From contig NZ_JAIFZO010000002.1 in assembly GCF_026341275.1 (NCBI RefSeq), positions 6,478,118-6,542,117 of the forward strand: DNA of 64,000 nt, in the 5' to 3' direction. Position numbers and translations under genes: made by a program. The DNA comes from Streptomyces ortus (GTDB lineage: Bacteria > Actinomycetota > Actinomycetes > Streptomycetales > Streptomycetaceae). Positions 26,396 through 34,683 of the stretch are shown one piece after another (position 1 is the first letter of the stretch; each line of letters starts with the position of its first letter). Under the pieces are notes generated by a model. The model saw nothing but the letters and a program-made list of their open reading frames with translations. It did no database searches and was not told the DNA's origin.

Positions 26396-28311
26396 CCCTC
26401 GGCTCCGACCTGCCCGCCGTGACCAAGAACGCGGGCCCGGGAGACCTCACCGCAGTGGACGCCACGGCCGACGCGTACGGCGGCCGTCATGTTCCGGCGT
26501 GGCTGCGCGAGACCGGTACCTGTTTCCTGACCAATCCCCAGCTGGTGCTCTACGGCAACATCCGCGACAACTACCTGGTTCCGCACGAGGGTTCATGGCG
26601 GCTCCTGGACGTCCGGGAGGCCCTGTGGTGGCTCATGAAGCCACTGGGCTACCGGTTCCTGCTCGTCGTCGACCCCGTCGACGGGCTGCATGTGCTGCCC
26701 GGCAACGACGAAGAGGTCAGGGAGAGCGTTGCGGCGCTGACCTCCGTCGCGCTCGGCAACGGCCGACCGCTGAGCCTCGACGCGTTGCTCGGAGTACTGC
26801 GCGCGGTGACCACCGGCCGGGACACCAAGGCCGGCGTCATGGTGGACTACGCCTCCCGCCTGGTGCGCGACGTACGCCAGCTCTCACCCGAGGAACACTA
26901 CTTCTACGCCGCCTGCGAGAAGCTGTCCCACACCTCGAAGCAACTGCGCGACCGGCGCGACCGCGAGGCGGCACCGCGCTACAACCCGGTCCTGTGGGTG
27001 GCCAACAACGACCGGGACATCCCCGCGTGGTTCACCGCGGACTCCATGGCCGTACGACGGATCGCCATACCGCTGCCCGACCTCGGCGACCGCAAGGTGG
27101 CCGCCGAGGTGCTGTCGCGGGGAATCTCCTCGCACCTGCCCACCGGGACCGCGGACGACGACATCGCCTACCGGTTCGCCGAGCAGACCGAATCCCTGAC
27201 GGTGCGCAGCATGATGGAGATCATCCGGCTGGTACGCACCCATGAGGGTGCCGTCGACTCGATCGAGGCAGCCGCCCGCTGCTACCGGGTCGGCATCTCC
27301 GACAACCCCTGGAGCAAGCCCTTCCTCAGGGAGCGGCTCACCACCGCCGCCGAACGGATCCGGGAGCGCGTCCGCGGACAGGACGAGGCCATCGAGCAGT
27401 CCGTCGACATCATCATCCGGTCCGTCATGGGCCTGTCCGGCGCACAGGCGGCCTCGAACGCGTCACGGCCGCGCGGGGTGCTGTTCTTCGCCGGGCCCAC
27501 CGGCGTCGGGAAGACCGAGCTGGCCAAGTCACTGACCGAGCTCATCTTCGGCGACGAGCGCGCGTACATCCGTTTCGACATGACGGAGTTCTCCGCCGAG
27601 CACTCGGCGGCCCGGCTGATCGGCGCGCCCCCCGGATACATCGGGCACGACGCGGGCGGTGAGCTCACCAACTCCGTCCGGGAACGGCCGTTCAGTCTCA
27701 TCCTCTTCGACGAGATCGAGAAAGCCCATCCGCGGATCCTGGACAAGTTCCTGCAGATCCTCGACGACGGCCGGCTCACCGACAGCACGGGCTCCACCGT
27801 CTACTTCTCGGAAGCCGTGCTCGTTTTCACCTCGAACCTCGGGATGTCGGTGCTCGACGAGCGCGGCATGCAGGTGCACAACGTCAGCCCCGACAACACG
27901 CGTGACGAACTCGTCGGTCTGATCTCCGCGGCCGTCAGAAAGCACATCGCCGAGGAACTGGACCGCCCGGAGCTGCTGAACCGGCTGGGCGACAACATCG
28001 TCGTCTTCAACTTCATCGGCCGGGACGCCGCGCGGGAGATCTTCGACCTGCTGCTCCAGCGCATCCTCGACCTCGTCGAGAAGGAGCGCAAAGTGACGCT
28101 GACCATCGCGCCCGAAGCACGGGAGACGCTGCTGGGGGTCGCGACGGCGGACATCACCTTCGGCGGCCGAGGCATCGGTTCCATCCTGGAAACGGCCCTG
28201 ATCAACCCGCTGGCCCGCGCGCTGTTCGCTCAGGGGCATCATCCGGTGTCCGAGCAGCGCATCACCGGAGTCACCCACGAGGCGACGGGCTGGAAGGTGA
28301 CCCTGCGATGA
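26392..28311 (+). CDS. ClpB/ClpA-like AAA+ ATPase with degenerate first module
   Basis: Two-module AAA+ protein of 639 aa. Residues about 30-290 look like an AAA-type fold without Walker A; it keeps FLLVVDPVDGLHVL and VLWVANNDRDIPAWF, which resemble Walker B and sensor-1 strands. The second module (about 320-639) is a full HSP100-type ATPase: Walker A GPTGVGKTEL with Lys374, Walker B ILFDEIEK with Asp440-Glu441, sensor FTSNLG, and a C-terminal D2-small domain (EVTLTIAPEAR-like KVTLTIAPEARETLL, FGGRGIG). There is no ClpP loop that I can see. It probably remodels or activates partner proteins such as the CHAT protease. Start and stop overlap the neighbours by 4 nt each. Confidence 0.9.
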   Translation: MTLGSDLPAVTKNAGPGDLTAVDATADAYGGRHVPAWLRETGTCFLTNPQLVLYGNIRDNYLVPHEGSWRLLDVREALWWLMKPLGYRFLLVVDPVDGLHVLPGNDEEVRESVAALTSVALGNGRPLSLDALLGVLRAVTTGRDTKAGVMVDYASRLVRDVRQLSPEEHYFYAACEKLSHTSKQLRDRRDREAAPRYNPVLWVANNDRDIPAWFTADSMAVRRIAIPLPDLGDRKVAAEVLSRGISSHLPTGTADDDIAYRFAEQTESLTVRSMMEIIRLVRTHEGAVDSIEAAARCYRVGISDNPWSKPFLRERLTTAAERIRERVRGQDEAIEQSVDIIIRSVMGLSGAQAASNASRPRGVLFFAGPTGVGKTELAKSLTELIFGDERAYIRFDMTEFSAEHSAARLIGAPPGYIGHDAGGELTNSVRERPFSLILFDEIEKAHPRILDKFLQILDDGRLTDSTGSTVYFSEAVLVFTSNLGMSVLDERGMQVHNVSPDNTRDELVGLISAAVRKHIAEELDRPELLNRLGDNIVVFNFIGRDAAREIFDLLLQRILDLVEKERKVTLTIAPEARETLLGVATADITFGGRGIGSILETALINPLARALFAQGHHPVSEQRITGVTHEATGWKVTLR

Positions 28312-30596
28312 CGCCCGAGCAGCCGGCCGACCCGCTGAAGACCCGGCTGGAACGGGTCCCACCCTCATCGGCACCCCCTGAAGAGGCCCTCCGCACCCGG
28401 CTGGAAGCACGGCACACCCCGGACCCGCCACCCCCGGACGAGGTACTGACCGTCCTCCCGAAGCAACTGGCGGCCCGCTTCCGGCTCCTGAGCGAGCTTC
28501 CCGCCCAGGGCGCGGAGGCCAACCTGCTGCTCGTCGCCGACGAACACGGCCGCCACCTCGTCGCGAAGATCTACCGGCACGCCGGCCGTCAGGCATCACG
28601 CGAGGTATGGGCCAAACTCCCGCAGCTGGACAATCCGTACATCGTCAGGACCCTGGAGACCGGGGAGGCCGGACAACGGGACTACGAGATCATGGAGTAC
28701 GTCCACGGCGGCACCCTCGCCGAGGTGGTGGAGAACCGGGCGACCGACGCACTCCCGGCGATGGTCACCGAGACGGTACGACAGATCGCCGGGGCTCTCG
28801 GCGCGCTGCACGACGTCGGGATCATCCACCAGGACCTCAAACCCGAGAACGTCCTGGTGCGTTCCCGCAGCCCCCTCGACCTCGCTCTCTCCGACTTCGG
28901 TGTGAGCCGTGTACTGGACAGGACCCGGGCGGCTGCGGGCGCCGCCGGCACCCTCGCCTACCTGGCACCCGAGTTGCTGCTGAGCAGCGGCGGCCAGACC
29001 TCACGCGCCCGCGACTGGTGGGCGCTGGGCATGATGGCCCGCGAACTCCTCCTCGGACAGCGGCCCTTCGCCGACATGGTGAAGCCGGCCATCGACGCCG
29101 CTGTCATGCTGCGCGGCATCGACCTCGACGGAGTGAGCGATCCCCGCCTGCGGATGCTGTGCGCGGGCCTGCTCACCCGGGACCCCGAAGACCGGTGGGG
29201 CGCCTCCCAGGTGGCGAGCTGGCTGGCCGGCGACAGCCCGCCGGTCAGCTACACCGCACCGCCCGCCGTATCCCCCCGGACCAGGAGAGCGCTGCCCCTG
29301 GTACTGCGCTCCGTCCGGTATTCGAAACCGGAGGATCTCGTCACCGCCCTCACCGAGCCGGACGTGTGGAACGCCGCAGCCCGCAGCTACTTCACCGACA
29401 TGGGACCCGCCCACCAGCCGTCCGAAGGATGGCGCGCTCTGCGTAAATGGCTCCGGCAGTTCGACGAGCCGGACGAGTACGACGTCGAAACCCTGCAGGA
29501 CCTCATCGACCATCAGCTCAACGATCCGGCGCTCGGGCCCGACGCGCGGCTCGTACGCCTGGTCCACGTACTTGCCCCGCAGACCCCGGCCATGTGCCGC
29601 GGACTGCGCGTCGACCGCGAGAACCTGCTCGCGATCGCCCGGCACGCCGTCGCGGCGCGGAGCCCCGCCGACGAGAACGTCCGGTTCGTCGAAGCCCTCT
29701 GGCAGCAGAACCTGTTGACGGAACTGGCCGAGTACCCGGCCTCCTCGGGGCTGCGCCGGATCGACGAGGCCTGGCGCACGGCCCAGGCTCTCAGCGACGA
29801 GACCTTCGGCCGACTGTGGCCGCTGCTCCCGCCCCCCGCCCAGCAGGCCCTCTCCGTGCCGCCCGACGCCCGTACGGTGATCGCGCCCCAGCTGTGTCTC
29901 GTCCTCGGTGCCCACGAGGACGGCATCAGCATGTGGCAGCAGCTCGACCAGGTGTCCGCACGGACCGGCAACGTCCCCTGGTTCCGGCTGGCCCGCCACC
30001 AGGCCGGCGGCGGCCCTGCGGCCCTCACCGCACTGCGACGGCTGGTCCCGGCGGCCTTGGCCGAGGCCGAGCAGACCGCGCGCCGGACGGCGGCGGCCCA
30101 GGCCGCCCAGCGCGCACAGCTGGCGCGCTGGCAGCACATGGAGGCGGAGCGCATGTCACCCGGAGCTCTGATGACGGCCACCACCCGCGCCGTCGGACCG
30201 TTCGTGGGCTACGCGGGGGGCATGCTGCTGGTCGCCCGGCTCGGCACCTCGTACCCGGCCCTCCGGGATCTGGCGGTCTCCAGCCTGGTCATCGGACTGA
30301 TTCTGCTGAGTGTCCACATCATGGTGGAGATCACGCTCGCCCGGCACATCGGCGGCCCGTACGCGCACGGGTACACCCTGTTCAGCCAGGCCGGCGGAGC
30401 GTTCAGCAGAGCCGGCCGGCCCCGGGGCGCCGGGTTCGGCTGCCTGATCGTCATGCTCTCGTGTGCCGCCCTGTCCTTTCCCGCCATCATCTACGCGCTC
30501 CTGCTGGTCCTTCATCTGCGGTCGGTCCCACGCAGGCGGGCACTCTGGAACAACCAGCACGCCGCCGCCTACGCGAGGGTGGTGACCCAGCGATGA
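28308..30596 (+). CDS. Membrane-anchored Ser/Thr protein kinase
   Basis: Protein of 762 aa with an N-terminal Hanks-type kinase domain (about 55-310). Key residues are present: Lys87 in HLVAKIY, Asp176 in IIHQDLKPEN (Gln replaces the Arg of HRD), Asp196 in SDFGVS, and YLAPE at 218-222. Lack of Arg in the HRD motif suggests the kinase does not need activation-loop phosphorylation. A helical middle region of about 300 residues follows, then about four hydrophobic segments between 630 and 740. So the topology is kinase inside, membrane at the C-terminus, without an outside PASTA sensor. Natural readers of its product are the FHA protein three genes downstream. It overlaps both neighbours by 4 nt. 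Confidence 0.92.
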   Translation: MTPEQPADPLKTRLERVPPSSAPPEEALRTRLEARHTPDPPPPDEVLTVLPKQLAARFRLLSELPAQGAEANLLLVADEHGRHLVAKIYRHAGRQASREVWAKLPQLDNPYIVRTLETGEAGQRDYEIMEYVHGGTLAEVVENRATDALPAMVTETVRQIAGALGALHDVGIIHQDLKPENVLVRSRSPLDLALSDFGVSRVLDRTRAAAGAAGTLAYLAPELLLSSGGQTSRARDWWALGMMARELLLGQRPFADMVKPAIDAAVMLRGIDLDGVSDPRLRMLCAGLLTRDPEDRWGASQVASWLAGDSPPVSYTAPPAVSPRTRRALPLVLRSVRYSKPEDLVTALTEPDVWNAAARSYFTDMGPAHQPSEGWRALRKWLRQFDEPDEYDVETLQDLIDHQLNDPALGPDARLVRLVHVLAPQTPAMCRGLRVDRENLLAIARHAVAARSPADENVRFVEALWQQNLLTELAEYPASSGLRRIDEAWRTAQALSDETFGRLWPLLPPPAQQALSVPPDARTVIAPQLCLVLGAHEDGISMWQQLDQVSARTGNVPWFRLARHQAGGGPAALTALRRLVPAALAEAEQTARRTAAAQAAQRAQLARWQHMEAERMSPGALMTATTRAVGPFVGYAGGMLLVARLGTSYPALRDLAVSSLVIGLILLSVHIMVEITLARHIGGPYAHGYTLFSQAGGAFSRAGRPRGAGFGCLIVMLSCAALSFPAIIYALLLVLHLRSVPRRRALWNNQHAAAYARVVTQR

Positions 30597-31894
30597 GCGG
30601 AGGATCCGCGATCGGGCTCGCGGCACCGCTGGCGGTCGGAGCCGTCCTGGGCTACGCCGCGGGCGCGGCCGTGTCACTTGCCCTGACCTCGGGCCTGACC
30701 GCCGTCGGCTCGGCGCTCGAACGGCGTCAGGAGCACTGGGAGCGCGAACGGTGCGCGGAAGCGGTGTGGGAGGACGCCGTGGCGGAAGTCCTCACCCGCA
30801 ACGCGCGGATCGAGGTGGCGAAGGCCGCGCTCAACGCGTACGGCCGGACGACGGTGCCACTCCCGGAGCCGCTGGTGCTGTTCCGGCAACAGATCGATGA
30901 GCTGCGCGCGTGGTCCGCCGCCGCGGACCGGGCTCTCGCCGTGGCGGAGAGTGGGCTGCTGGAGCAGGACGCCCTGCGCGCGGCGGCCTGGCTGACGACG
31001 GCGCAGCCGGTCGGTGAGCGGCCGACGCGGGCGACACCCGGCCCGGTCACGGGACCCGCCCCCGAGCGCCGCGAGAGCGCGCGGGCACCCGCCCCGGACG
31101 GCCTCGCCGCCGAACGGGAGGCCGCCGCACGGGTGTTGCGCCGACTGACACCGGCAGTCACGCACGATGAACGCCTGCGAATCACCGCGTCGGCCGCCCG
31201 GGTGGGCGCCGCCGCATCGGCCACCGAAGCGCGCAACCGGCTCGACGACCTGCGCTCCCGCGTCGACGGCGCGCACGCCGCCGCCGACCGGCGGATGGCC
31301 GACGCCCGGGCCGCGGCGGCCTTCCTGCAGGTGCTCGGCCACGTCCAGGACGAGACGGCTGCTCCTCTGCGGGAGACACTGCTGGCCGTCGTCCGCGCGC
31401 AGCGCCCGCTCGAACCGGGCGTACGCGCCGAAGCCCTGCGCTGGGCGGAGACCGTGCGCGACGCCGCGGAGCGGCACCACGTACGACAGGTTCTCCTGGA
31501 GTCGCTGCGGGAGATGGGGTACGAGCTGTGTGGTGACTTCTCCACCGTCACCGTCGAGGACGGCGCGTTCGCCGTCTCCCACACGTCCTGGCGGGAGCAC
31601 GAAGTGCGCATGATCTTCGACAACAAGGAGCGCGAACTACGGGCCGTGGTGGTGCGCACCGGTGGATCACCGGGCATGGACGGCAGCCGCGCCGACCTGG
31701 AGCGCGAGGAGCAGTGGTGCGGCACCCTGGAGGATCTGCAGGCTCAACTGGCCGATCGGGGCGTGACCGTCGACGTCCACTCGCTCACCGCCCCCGGTCT
31801 GCGGCCGACGCCTGTGACGAGCGCCCGCGGACCCGGCGAACGGGAACAGTGGCGCGCCGGCACCGCCCCCCAGGCCGAGCAGCGGGGGCAGTGA
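30593..31894 (+). CDS. Glycine-zipper plus helical protein, unknown function
   Basis: Protein of 433 aa with no family I recognise. Residues 5-40 form a Gly/Ala-rich hydrophobic hairpin (APLAVGAVLGYAAGAAVSLA), similar to membrane-inserting glycine zippers. Residues about 45-300 are charged, Ala/Arg/Glu-rich and helical, probably coiled coil. A compact C-terminal part (about 305-400) looks globular, with beta strands in STVTVEDGAFAVSHTSW and ELRAVVVRTGG. The ATG overlaps the kinase stop (ATGA), and the next gene starts 2 nt after its stop. It may be a structural or membrane-perturbing component of the system. Confidence 0.78.
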   Translation: MSGGSAIGLAAPLAVGAVLGYAAGAAVSLALTSGLTAVGSALERRQEHWERERCAEAVWEDAVAEVLTRNARIEVAKAALNAYGRTTVPLPEPLVLFRQQIDELRAWSAAADRALAVAESGLLEQDALRAAAWLTTAQPVGERPTRATPGPVTGPAPERRESARAPAPDGLAAEREAAARVLRRLTPAVTHDERLRITASAARVGAAASATEARNRLDDLRSRVDGAHAAADRRMADARAAAAFLQVLGHVQDETAAPLRETLLAVVRAQRPLEPGVRAEALRWAETVRDAAERHHVRQVLLESLREMGYELCGDFSTVTVEDGAFAVSHTSWREHEVRMIFDNKERELRAVVVRTGGSPGMDGSRADLEREEQWCGTLEDLQAQLADRGVTVDVHSLTAPGLRPTPVTSARGPGEREQWRAGTAPQAEQRGQ

Positions 31895-31895
31895 C

Positions 31896-32552
31896 ATGGC
31901 GAAACTCGCGATCAGCAGGTTGCACCACCCCGTCACCGTGCTCGGGCACGGCGTACGGGCCGGTGTGTGGGTCCAGGGGTGCACGCTGGCCTGCCCCGGC
32001 TGCATGTCGCGGGACACCTGGGAACCGCGGCCGGACACGGAGGCGGACGTCGAGGCCGTGCTCGCCTGGACCCGCCGTCTTCCCGGCCCGCTGGACGGCG
32101 TCACCGTCTCCGGCGGTGAACCCTTCCAGCAACCTGGACCGCTCGCCGAACTCCTGCACGGCCTGCGGGAGTTGCCCACCGACGACGGGGGCACCCGCGA
32201 CCTTCTGGTGTTCTCCGGCTACGCGTGGCCCCGGCTGAGGGACGGAGCCTCGTACGGGCCCGCCCTCACGCTGTGCGACGCGGTAGTCGCCGGCCCTTAC
32301 GTGGCCCGCCGCAACACCGGCAGCCCCCTGCGGGGATCCGACAACCAACAGGTCGTACCGCTGACGCCGCTGGGCCGCGAGCGCTACGGCCCCGAGGCGC
32401 TCGACCGGTACGGGCAACGCCGCCTCCAGGTGACCGCGGACGGCGGCGACCTGCGCGTCATCGGCATCCCGCGCCGAGCGGACCTGGCGCGATGGCAGGC
32501 CGCCTCCGAGGCCGGGGGCGTGACATGGGAGGGAACCACGTGGACCGCCTGA
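31896..32552 (+). CDS. Small radical SAM protein, NrdG/activase-like
   Basis: Minimal radical SAM protein, 218 aa. The canonical CX3CX2C motif is at Cys29, Cys33 and Cys36 (VQGCTLACPGCMSRDTW), and the SAM-contacting GGE is in VSGGEPFQQ (73-75). This short form, with only one cluster and no SPASM domain, matches the activating enzymes of glycyl radical enzymes such as NrdG. No glycyl radical protein is encoded nearby, and the host is aerobic. In this operon it may instead modify a partner protein such as the 72-aa product (inference). It begins one base after the preceding stop and its end overlaps the FHA gene by 13 nt. Confidence 0.86.
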   Translation: MAKLAISRLHHPVTVLGHGVRAGVWVQGCTLACPGCMSRDTWEPRPDTEADVEAVLAWTRRLPGPLDGVTVSGGEPFQQPGPLAELLHGLRELPTDDGGTRDLLVFSGYAWPRLRDGASYGPALTLCDAVVAGPYVARRNTGSPLRGSDNQQVVPLTPLGRERYGPEALDRYGQRRLQVTADGGDLRVIGIPRRADLARWQAASEAGGVTWEGTTWTA

Positions 32553-33208
32553 TCTGTACGGACTGCGACGCGGAGGTGGGCAGGGACGAAGTGGCCTGCC
32601 CCGAGTGCGGGGCCGTGCTTACCACGGAGGGCGCGGTGCGTGCCGTCGCCGCCGAGCCCTCTCCCGGGGGCGCGGCGCACACCGTCACCGCCAGGACCGA
32701 CGCCGCCCCGCCCGCGTCGCCGCCGAGGGAGCCCGCCGCCACGCCCCCGCCCGCGGAGCGGACGACCTGCCCGCACTGTCGGACGTCCCTCACCACGGCC
32801 GATCTCGTATGCATGGTCTGCCTGCGCGAACTGCCCTCCGTTCGCCCCGGCGCACCCCGCGGCGAGGCACTGCGCACCACCCTGGAACGCGACGCGACCC
32901 TGCTCCGGCTGACCTTCACCACCGGGGAGATCGTGGTACGGCCCGGGCAGCAGATCATCCTGGGCCGCGACCCCCGCCACACGGCCACGGCCGCCCGGCT
33001 CGCCCCCTTCGACAACGTCTCCCGCACGCACGCCACGGTCGGCCTCACGACCGACGGCGCCGCCTGGCTCCGAGACGAGAACTCCGCCAACGGCACCTGG
33101 GCGGACGGCGAACCCGTACCGGCCGGCCAGACACGAGTACTCCGCGACGGCAGTGTGATCCGACTGGCCTCCGACGTCACCGCGGGCGTCCGCCTGCCGG
33201 ATGCCTGA
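32540..33208 (+). CDS. Double zinc-ribbon / FHA-domain protein
   Basis: Phosphothreonine-reader protein of 222 aa. Two zinc ribbons come first: Cys6, Cys9, Cys20 and Cys23 (ICTDC and CPEC), then CPHC and CMVC near 75-95, separated by an Ala/Pro linker. The FHA domain (about 125-215) has IILGRDP, SRTHATV and SANGTWADG, the standard phosphopeptide-binding loops. The GTG chosen follows GGGAGGGA by 5 nt; an ATG at 32525 is in frame but has no such site. It is the last gene of the operon and the natural partner of the kinase: it could bring phosphorylated proteins to the AAA+ ATPase or the CHAT protease. Confidence 0.88.
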   Translation: MDRLICTDCDAEVGRDEVACPECGAVLTTEGAVRAVAAEPSPGGAAHTVTARTDAAPPASPPREPAATPPPAERTTCPHCRTSLTTADLVCMVCLRELPSVRPGAPRGEALRTTLERDATLLRLTFTTGEIVVRPGQQIILGRDPRHTATAARLAPFDNVSRTHATVGLTTDGAAWLRDENSANGTWADGEPVPAGQTRVLRDGSVIRLASDVTAGVRLPDA

Positions 33209-33321
33209 CCCACGCGAAAAACCGGTGGCACCCGAAGGTGTGCGCCCCTAGGGTTGGACCCGTTCTCGCGGTGGCCGTCGGCCGCCGCCGTCGGCCGTGT
33301 GCGGAACGGGAGGTGTGACCG

Positions 33322-33393
33322 ATGGCTGTCTCTGCGCTGGGCGCTGCCCGCAACCAGAAGATCGTCCACCACACCTCCGTGGCCACCGGCTGA
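33322..33393 (+). CDS. Possible 23-aa small protein
   Basis: An ATG with a good ribosome site (GGGAGG, 8 nt upstream) opens a 23-codon frame beginning MAVSALGAARNQK and ending VATG. It lies alone in the 236-bp gap between the FHA gene and rsgA, with TAGGGTTGGACC upstream as a weak promoter candidate. No family is recognised. It could be a leader peptide, a small protein or a chance frame; the good ribosome site is the only support. Confidence 0.3.
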   Translation: MAVSALGAARNQKIVHHTSVATG

Positions 33394-33444
33394 CCTCACA
33401 CCTGTTCTCCTTCTCGCCGGGGCCGCCCTTGTGAAGGGTCACCC

Positions 33445-34563
33445 TTGACTTCCCTCTCCACTTCTTCGTCTTCTTCTTCCGTTTTCTCCGCGCTCGCGCC
33501 CTACGGCTGGGACGGCGCATGGGCCGACGAGTTCGCCCCCTTCGACGCCGAGGGACTGCTCGCCGGACGAGTCGTGCGGGTCGACCGCGGTCAGTGCGAC
33601 GTCGTCACCGTGGACGGCCTCGTGCGGGCCGACACCGCGTTCGTCACCCCGCACGACCCGCTGCGCGTCGTGTGCACCGGGGACTGGGTCGCCGTCGAAG
33701 CCACCGGTAACCCGCGCTACGTGCGGACGTATCTGCCGCGCCGCACCGCCTTCGTGCGCTCCACCTCCTCCAAGCGGTCGGAAGGGCAGGTCCTGGCCGC
33801 CAACGTGGACTTCGCGGTCATCGCGGTGTCCCTCGCGCTGGAACTCGACCTCGGCCGGATCGAGCGCTTCCTGGCCCTGGCCTGGGAATCCGGGGCCCAG
33901 CCGCTGGTCGTGCTGACCAAGGCCGACCTCGTGCCGGACCCGGCGGGCGTGGGGCATCTCGTGCAGGACGTGGAGACCGCCGCGCCGGGTGTGCAGGTGC
34001 TGGCGGTCAGTGCCACGGGCGGGGACGGGCTAGACGTGCTCGGTGCCGTCGTGTCCGGCGGGACCTCCGTGCTGCTCGGCCAGTCCGGAGCCGGCAAGTC
34101 GACGCTCGCCAACGCGCTCATCGGCGAGGACGTCATGGACGTCCGGGCGGCGCGTGACGTCGACGGCAAGGGCCGGCACACGACCACGACCCGCAACCTG
34201 CTGGTGCTGCCGGGCGGGGGCGTGCTGATCGACACCCCCGGGCTGCGCGGCGTCGGGCTCTTCGACGCCGGCAGCGGGGTCGGCCAGGTGTTCGCGGAGA
34301 TCGAGGAACTCGCCCAGGACTGCCGGTTCCTCGACTGCGCGCACGTGGCCGAACCCGGCTGCGCGGTGCTGGCCGCGCTCGAATCCGGCGTACTGCCCGA
34401 GCGGCGGCTCGACAGCTACCGCAAGCTCCTGCGCGAGAACCAGCGGATCGTGGCCAAGACCGACGTGCGCGTGCGCAACGAACTGCGGCGGGAGTGGAAG
34501 CGCCGGGGCGCCGAGGGACGGGCCGCGATGGAGGCCAAGCGCGGGAAGCGCGCCTGGCAGTGA
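33445..34563 (+). CDS. rsgA: Ribosome small subunit-dependent GTPase RsgA
   Basis: Late-stage 30S assembly GTPase, 372 aa. The permuted motif order is seen: G4 TKAD, G5 VSATGG, then G1 GQSGAGKSTL and G3 DTPGLRG. An N-terminal OB fold (about 35-100) precedes it, and a zinc-binding end has CRFLDCAHVAEPGC. An N-terminal Ser-rich run (STSSSSSSVFS) precedes the OB domain. The start is TTG with GAAGGG upstream, a weak but plausible site. It is a single gene followed by a strong hairpin. Confidence 0.95.
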   Translation: MTSLSTSSSSSSVFSALAPYGWDGAWADEFAPFDAEGLLAGRVVRVDRGQCDVVTVDGLVRADTAFVTPHDPLRVVCTGDWVAVEATGNPRYVRTYLPRRTAFVRSTSSKRSEGQVLAANVDFAVIAVSLALELDLGRIERFLALAWESGAQPLVVLTKADLVPDPAGVGHLVQDVETAAPGVQVLAVSATGGDGLDVLGAVVSGGTSVLLGQSGAGKSTLANALIGEDVMDVRAARDVDGKGRHTTTTRNLLVLPGGGVLIDTPGLRGVGLFDAGSGVGQVFAEIEELAQDCRFLDCAHVAEPGCAVLAALESGVLPERRLDSYRKLLRENQRIVAKTDVRVRNELRREWKRRGAEGRAAMEAKRGKRAWQ

Positions 34564-34577
34564 GATGCCCGGGGGAC

Positions 34578-34607
34578 CGGGGGGTGGGCGAACCCGCCCA
34601 CCCCCCG
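34578..34607 (+). terminator. Strong GC hairpin terminator after rsgA
   Basis: A 13-bp stem, CGGGGGGTGGGCG paired with CGCCCACCCCCCG, closes a 4-nt AACC loop. It begins 15 nt after the rsgA stop codon. It should stop read-through into the DNA repair genes at 34684. Confidence 0.85.
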
Positions 34608-34683
34608 AGCCCCCCCCCCGGGGCGGTGGCACGGTGTCCGAAATCCGCCAGCCCGCAGCTCGGCGCGGGCGCAGACTGGAAGG

